Counted from the stretch's first letter, positions 22,481 through 34,600 are shown. The stretch is DNA of 64,000 nt from Ophiura sarsii (GCA_035610835.1 CM069455.1:41488579-41552578), one strand, 5' to 3'. Translations and numbers: made by a program. Notes: generated by a model not told the origin, from the letters alone.

Positions 22481-23178
22481 ATACCAAGTTTGATTCTGTC
22501 TACGTCGTCGCCAGGTGGGCAATTTTACTTTTTAGGGGTTGAGGAATTAACTGTACTCAATATTATAAGAGGGCATGACCAGAAAAAATGGTGTATGAAT
22601 AATGATTGTAGAATGGACTTTGAATGTACTTCTGGCTTACTTTTACCTGTTAAAGAAAACAAAATGTATGGGGCATGGTTTGGAGATGCTTGGGCTATAC
22701 AAGACCGTAACTCGGGCCGATGGTTATTAGTTCGCCAATTTTTGCCTCCTGCAAACTTCTCACATCGCATGATTTAGAGTCAGGGTTTAAGGTAAGGGTT
22801 AGTGCTAGGATTAAGATAGGTTAGGAATAGAGTTTATAGTGAGTAGGTGAAATGAGAAATCTGCTAACTCTACCACAACTATGTAACAGGAGCTCAATAT
22901 TCAGTTATGACATAGACAGACACATGGACAGCCGCAGGCTCCTCTTCAACATTAGTGTATAGGGCAGTCCAGTCCAGTCCACCCGTACGTTTTCCCCTAC
23001 ATAGATTTCCCCCTCCTAAATGTCAAGTTCAGCCAAACCAAACTTGAACCGTTAATGGTTGCAACCCTGACAATTGACCACTAAAACACACTGCGGCCTC
23101 CCCGTCCACTACTAACGAACACATTCGTCATCATTAAAACCAATTACTAAACAACAGTGATTTTTAACTAAACTGAAT
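22481..23178. other. Intergenic DNA
   Basis: No gene recognised. The open frames around 22490-22777 on both strands are mutually overlapping and lack domains. Confidence 0.4.
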
Positions 23179-23351
23179 ACTGTAAAAGTGGACATAACAA
23201 TTTCGCTTGTTTTTATTTTCGCGATTTTGTGCTGCCTTACATAGACCTACATGTACATACAAAATGAATATATTCATGCGTTTTTATTCTCGCGCTTGCT
23301 GATTTTATCGCAAAAAATAAATGTTGCGCAAAAATTTCCATTTTTACAGTA
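23179..23351. mobile_element. TA-flanked MITE, CTGTAAAA family, copy 1
   Basis: Ends TACTGTAAAAGTGGA and TCCATTTTTACAGTA. TA at both ends fits a mariner-type target. The interior has TTTCGC/GCGA motifs shared with related copies at 31.4, 34.9, 49.8, 53.1 and 57.5 kb. Confidence 0.8.
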
Positions 23352-23735
23352 AGTGAAAGGGAAATGGGTTTGTGGTTTCCGCGGCTTCACCACTGAAACC
23401 ATCAGGTGTCAGAGTGCAGTGAATTAGGGACAGCAGCATTTACCATGGTAGCCACAATAATGTAACACTTTATCAACAAGCCACAGAACATTATACTCAC
23501 ACCAAGCTTGCACAAAGTATCTAATTGTTAGATTATGTGTGCGTTGACCAATGCTAAATAAGTTTTGACTCGCTAGATCTATAATCTAAATAGGAGATTC
23601 CAGGAAAACCTTTCAAAATACAAAACAATGGTCAGATTATTATTTTATTGAAATCAATTAGTGCTGGTTCCAGCTTTTTTGTTATTCTTGTTTCTACAGG
23701 AAATAAACAAGTATAGACTTACAGCTTATTTAATA

Positions 23736-23932
23736 TAGTCCGTTCAACGTAAGATAGAACAACACTGCAAAAGAATATGATGCAAAATGACAAAGATCAG
23801 GTTCTATGTTATGGTGTATAGACTATAGAACTTAAGTTATAGTCTGTTCAGTGTAACATAAACAGGATTATGATGACCCTTCACATTGCAACATAAAAGG
23901 TCGTGTTTCATCTTACGTTGGATGAACTATAG
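23736..23932. mobile_element. Palindromic MITE, TATAGT..CAACGTAAGAT ends
   Basis: Left TATAGTCCGTTCAACGTAAG pairs with right CTTACGTTGGATGAACTATA. An internal TTATAGTCTGTTCAGTGTAA repeats the left end, so the element may be a dimer or carry a partial second end. Confidence 0.65.
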
Positions 23933-24529
23933 GCATATATGTTGCATACACAAATTCTTCTGTCTCTAAGTTAATAATAGTTGTTGCAATTTGTAATGGT
24001 AGGGAGAATGAAATGTTGCAGTACATTTGAATGCTTTGAAGAAGTCTAACTTATTATACACATACTTGTACGTGAATTTGACCACTATCCCCTTTCCACA
24101 CAACAAGCCTCGGTCAGAACATGGAAGTACCTCCATGGTCAGAATGGTCAGCCTTCCCAAGCCCCAGCTTTGAAGCCCCAGTATCAATATCAACTCTTGA
24201 TCTAAGGTCAACTATTTGTCACATATCGTCCTCCCTCCCACAGCTGACCAGACCATGGCCAGACAGCCCTGACCAAAACATACGCCAGTTAAAAGTAGGT
24301 CAATTACTAGTCCTGGGTAACCCCATACCCAAGGGTAAACAGTAGTGTCCAGCCCTGCCCCAGCCATTTGATTTACCCCCTTCACACCTGGCCATAATTA
24401 GCTGAGATAAAACATGCTGGAGCTATGGTTATTTCAGGCTCACCTCAGACTACAACTTGATGATCAAGTGTAAGGTCAGTCAATAGGGATAAGTACACAG
24501 TGCCTCAGTATGGTATTATTCAGCAGTTA

Positions 24530-25801
24530 TGCACTTATCAATTGCAGTCCCGGCACCGGGGGACCCGGGGCATGGCGGGGACTATGCGGGGACCGTACGC
24601 CAACGTACAAAAAACATGGCCCGGCTATGCGGGGACGTATACCCGGGGCGTACTAAACGTGCCCCCGCTAGCCGGGGCGTGTAGCCGGGGCATAGCGGGG
24701 ACGTACATTACTGAAAAAATAGGCCGGGCATTGTAGCGGGGGCGTACGCTAGGGTACACAAATGTACACCCCGGGGCATAGCCGGGGCGTACACATACAT
24801 AGCGGGGACGTACCGGCTAAGGTACAAAAATGTACACCCCGGGGTATAGCCGGGGTGTAAAAACCGTGTACGCACACATAGCGGGGATGTACGCTAAGGT
24901 ACATATCATCCACACCGGTGCATAGAGATATAAAATACAGACATGCACTATATTAAACTTTAAAATTAGTCACCTCGATTGATCAATGCCTGGATTTTCA
25001 CTACCATGACTACGGTAAACTTAGTACAATTTGACCATATAGTGCTTTTGCCTGGAATAATGTACATGGTAGGGCCCCGGACAGATAGACAACACCTACC
25101 TACTTGCAGGCCCGTAAGTCAGGGAGGGGGAGCCCCCACCCCCTCCCAAGTCCCCAAGAAGGTCCAAAATACCCCTCCCAAATCAATTAGCTAGATCAAT
25201 CATCATGTTTTCGGTTCATTTTTAAAACTTAAATAGGCCTACTGTTTGTTCATAATAAATAAATTGGATCCAATGTGGCCATTGGGTACGCATGATATAT
25301 CAAAAATAAAGCTACACAATATGACATCCATAAAGTGATTTTTTGACTCGATTCATTTCTGGCTGACAACAAACTGAGATAGATCATGCCAACATTATTG
25401 TATTTTTTAGTTTTAGGCCTCTGGTAAGTTTTGTTCTGGAGCACTGTATAATTTAAAATTATTCACAAAACCATAGAAGTTAACGGTAAATCATGAAACC
25501 GTGTAACATAATAACGATTCGCTAATATTGGCCCGGCTGTCTGAGGCCGAGCGTGGCCGGGACCGTACGCCGTCGTACACTTTGTCCCGGCTATCGGGGG
25601 CCGGGACCGTACGCCGGCGTACACTTTGTCCCGGCCATGGGGGGCCGGGACTGTAGCGGGGGCGTACAAAAAGTGGTGCCCCGCCCTGCGGGGACCGTAC
25701 ACGACTGTAGCCGGGACGTCACATCGGCAATTTGTACGTCCCGGCCCTAATCCCCGCTATCCCCGGGTCCCCCGGGGCCGGGGCTGCAATTGATAAGTGC
25801 A
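24530..25801. mobile_element. GC-rich transposon with TTA target duplication (1272 bp)
   Basis: Ends TGCACTTATCAATTGCAG and CTGCAATTGATAAGTGCA are perfect inverted repeats flanked by TTA (24527-24529, 25802-25804). A 3-bp TTA/TAA duplication is typical of PIF/Harbinger. Arms (about 24550-24930 and 25530-25790) are very GC-rich and built of reiterated CGGGGACGTAC / GTACGTCCCGG modules. The central 600 bp is AT-rich without a transposase. A short relative is at 26894-27357. Confidence 0.85.
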
Positions 25802-26205
25802 TTACACAGCAGGGATATGTACAAGTCTCATCTACGATGGCTGCCCTTTTGGTTTACTCAAGTTCAAACCACAAAGTCAATGGCAAAGGCTAACCAAAAT
25901 GTTACATAGGGCAGCTATAGGGCCAGTCCTTTCTTGAGCTTCTTAGTACAGTCTTGCATTGCCCCCCTACAGCCCGGTCTGTCATGGCTGCCATGTTGCT
26001 CTCCATCCCAAAAATAACACAGGGCAGCTATCTTGATTATCCCTTCTCATTTCAACTTGCTAAACTCCTGCATTGCCCCATGGGCACAATTGCTATTTTT
26101 ACCTGGTCACTCATTTACTTGGAAATGCTGCCATTTGATCCAGCCATTATCAACACTTGGGGGCATATCATTGTAATCATAGCAAGGCATGTCTAAAATA
26201 GTTAA

Positions 26206-26426
26206 CACTTTACCATACACAACAAATCTTTCAGAAACCTTTCCCAACTTTCATAGTCTATCTCAAGAAATACTGAACCAATACTATGCATGTTTGTACT
26301 TATTTAAATGCATTTCTCATGGTGATTCCAAATATGGTGATGAAATTCAATAATTTTGACATTTTTGAATCATTTTGTGAACTTTTTGGAACTGTCGTCT
26401 ACAGACGCCTGCCATGTGGAAAACGT
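26206..26426 (-). mobile_element. TTAA-flanked MITE, CACTTTCC family, copy
   Basis: TTAA at 26202-26205 and 26427-26430. On the minus strand it contains GTCTGTAGACGACAGTTCC and the conserved interior ATCACCATGAGAAATGCATT and GTACAAACATGC. Ends have decayed to CACTTTACCA and GGAAAACGT. Confidence 0.8.
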
Positions 26427-26893
26427 TTAAGGGTTGATTGGTAAGGGATTTACTATTGGGGTTATTCAATTTAAATTTGAAATGTCATTTAACAATGCAA
26501 TTCCTGACTGGTAACTCATTTTGAAAACTATTCTTGGACAGTAGAAAGCCCAACTGGATTTATATTATAGGAGGTGACCTTACTTGACCCAGTTTCCTTT
26601 CTATTGGTTGGTATGAAATTTGAAGACTCACGTCCAAAGATTTTTAAAAGGTCTTGAAATTATCAAAGAAAAGTGAATTGCAATGAATCTAATTCTATCA
26701 AATTCTTTTTATTAACAAATTATATTAAACTACAAATCCCTGCTTTCAAAAACTACAACTAAGTTAACTAACACAAGACATTCCTTATCAGCTATTCCTC
26801 TAAATGATCTCCCAACTCCCAAGGAGCCATCGGCTATTACAAAACTATCAATGAAAAGAAAGACTGCCCCTGGTGGCTTTTCCCCAGTATTTA

Positions 26894-27357
26894 TGCACTT
26901 ATCAATTGCATCCCCGTCCCCGGAGGACCCGGGGATAGCGGGGATTTGGGCCGGGATGTACAAATTGTCAATGTGACGTCCCGGGTACAGTCGCTGTACG
27001 GTCCCGGCCCCACTTAGCCGAGACAAAGTGTACGGCAGCGTACAGTCCCGGCCCCCCATACACCCTGGCTAATGTCCCTGTGTATACATTTTGTGTACCT
27101 TAGCACGTCCCCGCGGGGGTAGAGGTGTACATTTGTGTACCCTAGTGTACGCCCCTGCTACACTGCCCAGCCATTCCCTGGCTTATTTTTTCAGTGATGT
27201 CAACCCCGCTACGTCCTGGCTACACGCCCCAGCTAGCGGGGGGCGCCTTTTGTACGTCCCCCGCATAGATGGGCAACGTTTTTTGTATGTTCGCGTACCC
27301 GCATTGTCTCTGCCATGTCCCGGGTACCCTGGGCCAGGGATGCAATTGATAAGTGCA
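26894..27357. mobile_element. Short copy of the GC-rich TTA-flanked element (464 bp)
   Basis: Ends TGCACTTATCAATTGCA and TGCAATTGATAAGTGCA, flanked by TTA at 26891-26893 and 27358-27360. Same CCCGGGTACAGTC..GTACGGTCCCGGCC modules as 24530-25801 but without the AT-rich centre. Confidence 0.87.
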
Positions 27358-27893
27358 TTATGCTTTTACCATACCACCAGGTAAAGAAGGCAAATAATAT
27401 TGCTAACTAGCCTTCAGTTGAAAGGTCTGAATGGGAAACCAATCCAAAACCATGATTTTTGCCCCCTAAGACATGTGACCCTTGTTAGTGTTACAAAGCT
27501 CTAATTTGACAAAGGCCATTGAGGTCATAGCCTGAGCCAGTTTTAGGTTTTATTTGGTCTTGATGCCCCTGGACCTACATAATTAATAGGCTTGAATTTT
27601 GTATGCCCTCAAAAATAAGAAGAACCCTGCCCTGTTGCGTTAGTAATGCTTCTGACAGACCTTTTGAAATACCAGGCCTAGTCCACCTCTAATAATATTT
27701 TCAAGCAAACTGGATGGACACTATTGATCTGGTATGGATAAATTCATCATGCATATTATCTCCAGCCAATTGAAATTCAACAGGTTTTCCCCATATCATA
27801 AAGCAAAGACCGCACAGCCAGCCTGCACACAGAATATCACCGAGTTAAAGGGGTCAATGACCCAGTGATCATGCACATTAGAGGAAGCACATT

Positions 27894-28390
27894 GAAGCAA
27901 TACTGAATGGTTAGCTAATAGAAGATGACAATGATATCCCCAGCATGAATAATAATTCTTGTTGGCTAATCGGCTGGCTCTCCGAGGGGGAGGGGGCAGT
28001 GGAGGGCAGTAGAGGTGGTACTGAATACAAATGTCAATGTATGTGCTGTGAACATGGGTTGTATTTTTGGCCATTTATTATATCAATGTCCGCTTTTCTT
28101 TTCTTTTTTGTCAATTCTGGTATATTCATGGGTCATTTATCCAATTGAAGCAATACTGATTGGTTAGCTAATAGTAATAGAAGATGACAATGATATCCCC
28201 AGCATGAATAATAATTCTTGTTGGCTAATCGGCTGGCTCTCCGAGGGGGGAGGGGGCAGTGGAGGGCAGTAGAGGTGGTACTGAATACAAATGACTATGT
28301 ATGTACTGCAAACATGGGTTGTATTTGGCCATTTATTATATCAATGTCCGCCTTTTTTTCATGGGTCATTTATCCAATTTCAAAGAAATA
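27894..28390. repeat. Tandem duplication, period about 253 bp
   Basis: GAAGCAATACTGA starts at 27894 and again at 28147, and the following sequence (GATGACAATGATATCCCCAG, GGCTGGCTCTCCGAGGG, CATGGGTTGTATTT) is shared to TGGGTCATTTATCCAATT. The two copies differ by small indels. Downstream (28440-28500) a motif TGTCCAAACATTTT(A/G)AATC occurs three times. Confidence 0.88.
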
Positions 28391-29009
28391 AATAGGTACA
28401 TTTTGCCACAATGGATTCAAATTGCACAACAAAATTGATGTCCAAACATTTTAAATCAATGTCCAAACATTTTAAATCAAATGTCCAAACATTTTGAATC
28501 GGGAGCACACCTGGGCTCTGTTAATATAACAATGGGTCTTATTTTCTCAAAAATGTCTCCATATATTAAATGGGTCTACTTTTGATTTTCCAGCGGCACT
28601 CCCATACCCAAATAAAACTTGGAATACCCCCACCCCCAGATCATGAGCATAAATAATTCTGGTTGGCTCTCTTGCATGCGATGATAACGACTCTTAAATT
28701 TGTACCATAAAAGAAGTGATTTCATTTACCTTGAAAAATCTAGTACAGATGTAGAAAATGATAATTTAAATTAAATTGATGTATTTGTCGGTTTACAACT
28801 ATTGTTTGCATCTCCCAGTAAGCATGGTAATGGGGTTCATATGGGGTTATCTGGCAACAAATGGTACAGAATTTGGCATCAATAACTATTTCTGCTAATT
28901 GATTACCAACATGTGTGATTAATCATTGAAGGGGAAGAAAGAAGGTCAACAGAAGGCCAATGTACTGCAGCCAAATGGTGAAATGTTACTGAGCAAATGT
29001 TGCGAAGAG

Positions 29010-29350
29010 GGAATTTTCTACAGAAAAAAAACCCTAGTAGAATAGAAATAACTTATAGATTAGGCGACGGAAAAAGACACCCTGTTCTTGTCTCAAGTGA
29101 GCTGGTTGAGCTTTTTTCCGAATACTTTCATGTTTTCAAAATATTTCAAAAATTGGCAAATATTTTCAAAAAATTTGAAGGGGAAAAAGGGTCGGTCGAG
29201 CCCATAGAACAGGGTGGGCTTTTTCGTCGCATTATGTGCAAAATTAGACAAATCAATGCACGTGTGCTGATGTTGAAGTATGAGCGAGAGAGACCCCGTG
29301 CCGGGAGTGCTAAATTGTGAGCATATCAACATCAGCGCAAGTGCATTGAT
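29010..29350. repeat. Nested short inverted repeats
   Basis: GCGACGGAAAAAGACACCCT pairs with AGGGTGGGCTTTTTCGTCGC (about 29064-29231). CAATGCACGTGTGCTGATGT pairs with ACATCAGCGCAAGTGCATTG (about 29255-29345). Probably a decayed miniature element. The overlapping open frames on both strands are by-products. Confidence 0.55.
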
Positions 29351-29627
29351 TTTATTTTTTATTTTTAGAAACAAAACATTCACATGTATGGGCCAAATTT
29401 ATAAATGGCACAATACAAATCAAAATTCACAATTTTGTGCATACTTTGAACCATTTTCACTGAGAGTGATAGATGCATCGCATGGACATGGGATCTAGGC
29501 GGAGCTGGCTGGCATGAAATCAGTGCTTCCACACCCCCACCCTCCCCCTGCATTGCCAACATCGCATGCATGGCCGGCCGAGTAATTTTGTGTATACATC
29601 AGCAAAAATAATGACCGCAATATCAGT

Positions 29628-29860
29628 CAGTGGCAGCACTACAGGGGGCATGGGGGAAGCCCCCCCCCCCATCACTACCTTTACCTTCCCCCGCTACCTT
29701 TACCCCTCCCCCCACAAAAACAACAAATAAAATTGGTCTGAAATGTTTACAATAAAAGCCAAATTGTTCATGCGCTTCACACGCATTCCACCTCCCCCTG
29801 ATGTTTTCATGCCCCCCCACCCCCAATTCTTCCCAAATGTTTATGCTGGTGCCGCCACTG
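29628..29860. mobile_element. 233-bp hAT-type MITE, 8-bp TSD ATATCAGT
   Basis: Ends CAGTGGCAGCAC and GTGCCGCCACTG. Perfect duplication ATATCAGT at 29620-29627 and 29861-29868. Terminal family shared with 20172-20551; the interior is C-rich and different. Confidence 0.9.
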
Positions 29861-29885
29861 ATATCAGTAGGCCTATGTAATAATA

Positions 29886-30467
29886 GGGGAGAGTGGGGTA
29901 TGTTGGAACGCGAGGTTAGTTGAAACATTGAGATTTTCCTAAAAACCACCATTAATTTCTAGAAACACTGCCATCAGGTGGTGTGCAAAAGCAACCCCCA
30001 CATACCACATTGCCTACAGCACATGGGTGTCAGTCTTCTTGGAGTTGGAAAAGAAAATTCAATTTTTCAACTTTTTAAAAAAATTTTGACATTAAGAAAT
30101 TTGGTATTGTATTATCTCTATGATGTTTGTAGATTCATGTGGCTATATTTTTAGTATGTTAGGCTCTTATACTAAGCTACAAAATAAGGCTAAATAGGTG
30201 TGCAGTTGTATGCCATGTTTTGCACAATAAGCTTAAACATCTGCCATGTTCCATCCAACCCCATGCATGGGGTTAGTTGAAACAGCTGAAATAATTTTTT
30301 CAAAGTGGATTATTTTAATAAACATAAACAAGTCTTAGAATGTTATATGCTGTATTTGTAACACACATATGTATGCTTGAACTGATATAGTTATTGAATC
30401 CTGAATCAATTTTAATTGCATTATAGTCATTTTTCTGAAAAATGTTCCAACCAACCCCACTCTCCCC
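29886..30467. mobile_element. 582-bp TA-flanked element, GGGGAGAGTGGGG ends
   Basis: GGGGAGAGTGGGG..TGTTGGAAC pairs with GTTCCAACCAACCCCACTC TCCCC. TA at 29884-29885 and 30468-30469. A second GTTGAAACA / TGTTCCATCCAACCCCATG pair inside (about 29921-29932 and 30247-30287) repeats the terminal motif. Non-coding, mariner-type by its target. Confidence 0.8.
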
Positions 30468-30469
30468 TA

Positions 30470-31384
30470 CACATTTGTGAAATTTACAGATAACCCCGCA
30501 TTAACGCCACATTACACAAATACAGAGTTCAACAGATGTCATTATCCCCAATGTGCAATCATCCAGAATAATTTGATTCCCACAAAATGGAAAAATCATT
30601 AAAAGCAATAATCCATGAATCATAACACACCATTTACTTTGTATAGCAATTTTAAAACACCACAAAGGACATGTCAGTCGTAATTTGCTTAAAAATGCCA
30701 AAAAAGGACAAGAATTGTTCAAATTTATTGTTATTTCTCAGTCCTCACACACATATCCTGTGCCTACCTGTTGCTGTGGGCAAAGCCCCATATAAAAATT
30801 TGATGGCAAATATAGAAATTATAACAAGTAGGAATTTTTTTAATTGATCTTTTTTCTTTAAATGTCATTATCCTAATATGCAATCATCTGGAATAAGACG
30901 ATTTACATATTAAGCTTATTACACATACATTATTAAAGCGATGATACACATCCCTGGCCTTCCCATTTTATGTTCCATGTCAGCTTTGCATTGGCGGCAA
31001 TAGGATTTTCCAAAGCATGGAAGCGGAACAGACTATGTGAAGGCGAGTTTTGGGGTGGGGTAGGGTGTTAAAATTATGTAAATGATGAGGTGTAGGCTAC
31101 ATCTTATTAAAGATTAATTTAGATACCTTTTTCGAACCATGATTTTTGATCCATTCATTCAGCGTAATATTTACTTCCCTTGACTTCTCACATGACCGCC
31201 TTTTGGGAAATCACATGACAGCACCCTTAATCTGCGTTTTCGTTCACATCAGATGATTAATACAATATTATACCTGACAGGCCGCCCCCCCCCCCACCAC
31301 CACCAACCCAAAAGTGATATGCCCCTCCAGTGTCTTTTGAAGGCAGCAAACACTTTTATGTTGTTTAGATCTGTAACATTGTAA
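30470..31384. other. Intergenic DNA
   Basis: No gene recognised. The motif ATTATCC(C/T)(A/C)A(A/T)(A/T)(G/T)TGCAATCAtc-like recurs near 30540, 30868 and 31623, each followed by GGAATAA, suggesting remnants of an old repeat. A C-run lies near 31282. Confidence 0.35.
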
Positions 31385-31594
31385 ACTGTAAAACCACTTA
31401 ACTTCGCGAGGGATTTAATTTCACGAATTTCGCGAGGGATGTGGATTGATTTGTGAAATTAAATACCTGTGAAACTGACCATTGTGCATTGAAAGTAGTA
31501 AAATTTCCAGATTCGCGAAATTAAATACCCGCTAAAAAATAGTAATTCTAAATTCGCAAAATAAAGTATCCGCAAAATTATAGTGTTTTACAGT
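31385..31594. mobile_element. CTGTAAAA-family MITE, copy 2
   Basis: ACTGTAAAACCACTTAA at the left and TAGTGTTTTACAGT at the right. The interior has repeated TTCGCGA(G/A) and GAAATTAAATACC motifs in both orientations. Confidence 0.7.
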
Positions 31595-32241
31595 ATATTA
31601 TACATCCAAGAGATAGATGTCAATATCCTCAAAATGCAATCAACCGGAATAAGTTGATTTCCCCAAAACATGAGAACAACAAACACCTTATAACCCGCTT
31701 TGATCCCATTCATAGGATTGACAATGAAGCATTATTGAATTTAAATACATGATATCAATTGCCACACACTTTGATAAGAAGATTTTCTGAAGACTTAATT
31801 TGGATAATTGACTGTGAATTAAGAGGATGCAACTTTAATAGCATGTCCTTGTAATGTAATACTAATAGATTTAAAGGTGTGTGACCTGAATTTTTCACAC
31901 AGGGTTTTAAATTCAACAACAGCCGATCAGTAGCTTTGAGAAAGCTGGCCGTTGACCAGCGAAACTGCCAGCTTGGAAAAAACACAAGTTTTTTAATAAA
32001 TCTGATATTGGTCTTGCCAAAAAAACATTCTACTTCATGATTAATATCAACAGACCTGATGAATCTATTTACGGTATTCTATTCTAGATGAAAGATCATC
32101 ACGGTGTTCTTTCAGGGTACGATTTACCCAGTGTCGCATCGCAAAGTGCTCCACACTATGCAGAAATCACTATACTATCTACAAAGTGTATAGCAGTTTT
32201 ATGAAATTATGCTATGCATTTCAATGTACCAGTTTATCATT

Positions 32242-32432
32242 TTTAACCCTAACCCATTCAGGCACTTTTTTCAAATTTGTTTTCTGCGCGGAGAAAAGTG
32301 ACCCCAAAAGTCACCGCGATCCCCCCGAGATTAGAACCATGGACCTCCAGCACCAACAGCGAACGATTCCCCACTACACCATAGCCTGGGTCCATTTTGT
32401 CCTCGAAAAAACTTGCACGCCGGGTGGAACAT
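32242..32432 (-). mobile_element. tRNA-derived SINE copy 4
   Basis: The minus strand has CACCCGGCGTGCAAG, GGACCCAGGCTATGGTGTAG (box A), GGTCCATGGTTCTAATC (box B with one change), then GGGGTCACTTTTCTCCGCG and a GTTAGGGTTA end. It provides the best view of the 5' segment. Confidence 0.75.
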
Positions 32433-32994
32433 AGAGATTTGCTTGTTGGATTCAGCAGGGTTAGGGTTAACGAACAGTTGAAATTTGTCAACAATTTGCT
32501 ACAAATAATTTTCACAAAAATCAATCACTGTGTAGTTCCCATACATGCTTTAAACCAGGCATTCTCAAATGGTGGCGCATCAAGGCATCCTTATTGGTGC
32601 GAGAGTGGTTAAAATTTGTTTTTAAAAAAATAAATCATATCATGTTATAGGCAAATTCCATAGGCATATGACAGTCAGATGTATAAATACAGCAATTTTT
32701 CTCGCGCTACGCGCGTATGTGCCCTCAAAACAGTAATATTGGTTAATATGCTGCCTACATATGTTAAAATATTTTGAAATTAATGTTATAAAGGGAATTT
32801 TGCCATTGTAAATTCTAAAAAATATGACCAAGTGGAGCTTCAACAAGTTGGTTACTAAAATGTGGCGCATCGGTAAATCTAGTTGAGAAAGCCTGCTTTA
32901 AACCTTTGACTGAATAAAGTCCATCATATAATTATATCCAGGTACTGTAATTGATGCATGCCACAGACCGTAACACTTTCCATGCAGCTATATG

Positions 32995-33629
32995 TTACCA
33001 TAATTTATTAATAATTATACAAAACAGATTTTTCAGAAACCTTTCCCAGCTTTCAAAGTCTATCTCAAGATTTACTGAACCAATACTTGGCATAGTTGTA
33101 CTTGTTTCAATGCATTTCTCATGGTGACTCCAAATATGGTAATGAAATTCAACAATGTTGACATTTTTGAAACATTTTGTGACATTTTGGAATGTCTTCT
33201 GCAGACGCCTTAACAAGTGTTAGTAAATAGTACTTCATCCATCACAACAAATGCAAAAGATACATCAGCTTTATTCTGATAGCAACATTTGAAACAGAAT
33301 GTTTATTTTTTGTACCATAATGTATTAATAATTATACAAAACGGATTTTTCAGAAACCTTTCCCAGCTTTCAAAGTCTATCTCAAGATTTACTGAACCAA
33401 TACTTGGCATATTTGTACTTGTTTTAATGCATTTCTCATGGTGACTCAAAATATGGTAATGAAATTCAACAATGTTGACACTTGAAACATTTTGTGAAAT
33501 TTTGGAATGTCTTCTGCAGACGCCTTAACAAGTGTTAGTAAATAGTACTTCATCCATCACAACAAATGCAAAAGATACATCAGCTTTATTCTGATAGCAA
33601 CATTTGAAACAGAATGTTTATTTTTTGTA
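32995..33629. repeat. Two tandem 317-bp units containing a CACTTTCC-family MITE
   Basis: CAGAAACCTTTCCCAGC starts at 33034 and 33351 (period 317). Each unit holds the MITE interior (TTTCAAAGTCTATCTCAAG, GTCTTCTGCAGACGCC) plus flank (CATCCATCACAACAAATGC, GAAACAGAATGTTTATTTT). Only the first has the left end (TAACACTTTCCATGC at about 32972). Both lack the right end, cut after GACGCC. Confidence 0.88.
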
Positions 33630-33714
33630 CAAGCACAATAACAATATTATTTATTATTATATATATATGGGCCTTCCAAACAGTACAATAAAAATGTGTA
33701 TTGAATATTGTGTT

Positions 33715-33910
33715 TGGTTTTTTTTATAAATATAAAATATTGAAATCCTTGTGAAAGTGACCTTTTGTATTTAAAATGATGTGATCAATGAAAATCTGAA
33801 AAATCAGTGAAACTTTAAAATAAAAAAATAAAAAATGATTTTCTAACGCACACCAATTAACTAACACGCGGGGGAGCTTTTGTTTGAGACAAATGATTTT
33901 TTTAATATAG
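33715..33910. mobile_element. Truncated relative of the AGGCCAAATT MITE
   Basis: Shares AAATATAAAATATTGAAATCC, GATGATGTGATCAATGAAAA and TTTGAGACAAA..ATTTTTT with 17782-18093 but lacks the left inverted end. Confidence 0.65.
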
Positions 33911-33950
33911 CCTTAAAATAATAATAATAACATTGAATGTCTTATTTTCG

Positions 33951-34026
33951 GGTGATACAAGAAAATATTGCACTCGCTATAGAAAAATACATTTATAGCT
34001 CATGCAAAATATTCTTGTATCACCCT
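33951..34026. repeat. Short hairpin GGGTGATACAAGAA..
   Basis: GGGTGATACAAGAAAATATT pairs with AATATTCTTGTATCACCC, and inner GCTATA pairs with TATAGC. About 76 bp total. Confidence 0.7.
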
Positions 34027-34391
34027 CAAAGCCATTTTCAATATTATATAAATGTCTACCTCTCCAGATAAACAAATAATTTGTTGGCACTAAAAATTGC
34101 TTGTTCAGGTGGTTGTTGGTAAAATAGTAGTTTATTTGAAATAATTTCTAGTATATTTAAACATCAGGTGAGGCAGCAGAAAGTGACCAAAACAAATACA
34201 TCAAGTTGTTGAGAGTTTATTTACAGTGTTGAAATTTCAGCCACTCATCGTATAAAACAATCTACTTGAGACTGATTATTGTATGGTCTCAAACTATATT
34301 GTGATTGTCTCAATACTTTTCCCATTTGATAAAATAATTTAATCAGCCCGAGTGATAAAGACAGAATAGACGTTGAAAATGCATGCTGATT

Positions 34392-34600
34392 TGTGACCAG
34401 ACGCGTCAAAAAGGACATGTTGTCGGCAAACGCAGTTTTGAGATAGAGGCCAATATATTTGGTGATATATAAAGAAAAAACATGCTTATTACCTTCAATA
34501 TGGTATCATTTCAAAGCTTAAATGTGCTCTTTCAAGTAATACCAATAACTCAGATTTGACCCGCGCCTCCAACATGTCCATTTTGATGTGACGGGTCACA
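34392..34600. mobile_element. MITE with TGTGACC..GTCACA ends
   Basis: TGTGACCAGACGCGTCAAAA..GGACATGTTG pairs with CAACATGTCCATTTTGA..GACGGGTCACA. About 209 bp. Target duplication not resolved. Confidence 0.6.

Noticed and set aside
22490..22777. Plus-strand 95-codon and minus-strand 81-codon frames
   Set aside because: They overlap on opposite strands with no domain, codon or splice support.
24530..25801. GC-rich block as a CpG-island promoter or bacterial contamination
   Set aside because: The composition comes from reiterated modules inside perfect terminal inverted repeats with TTA flanks; a second copy lies 1.1 kb away.
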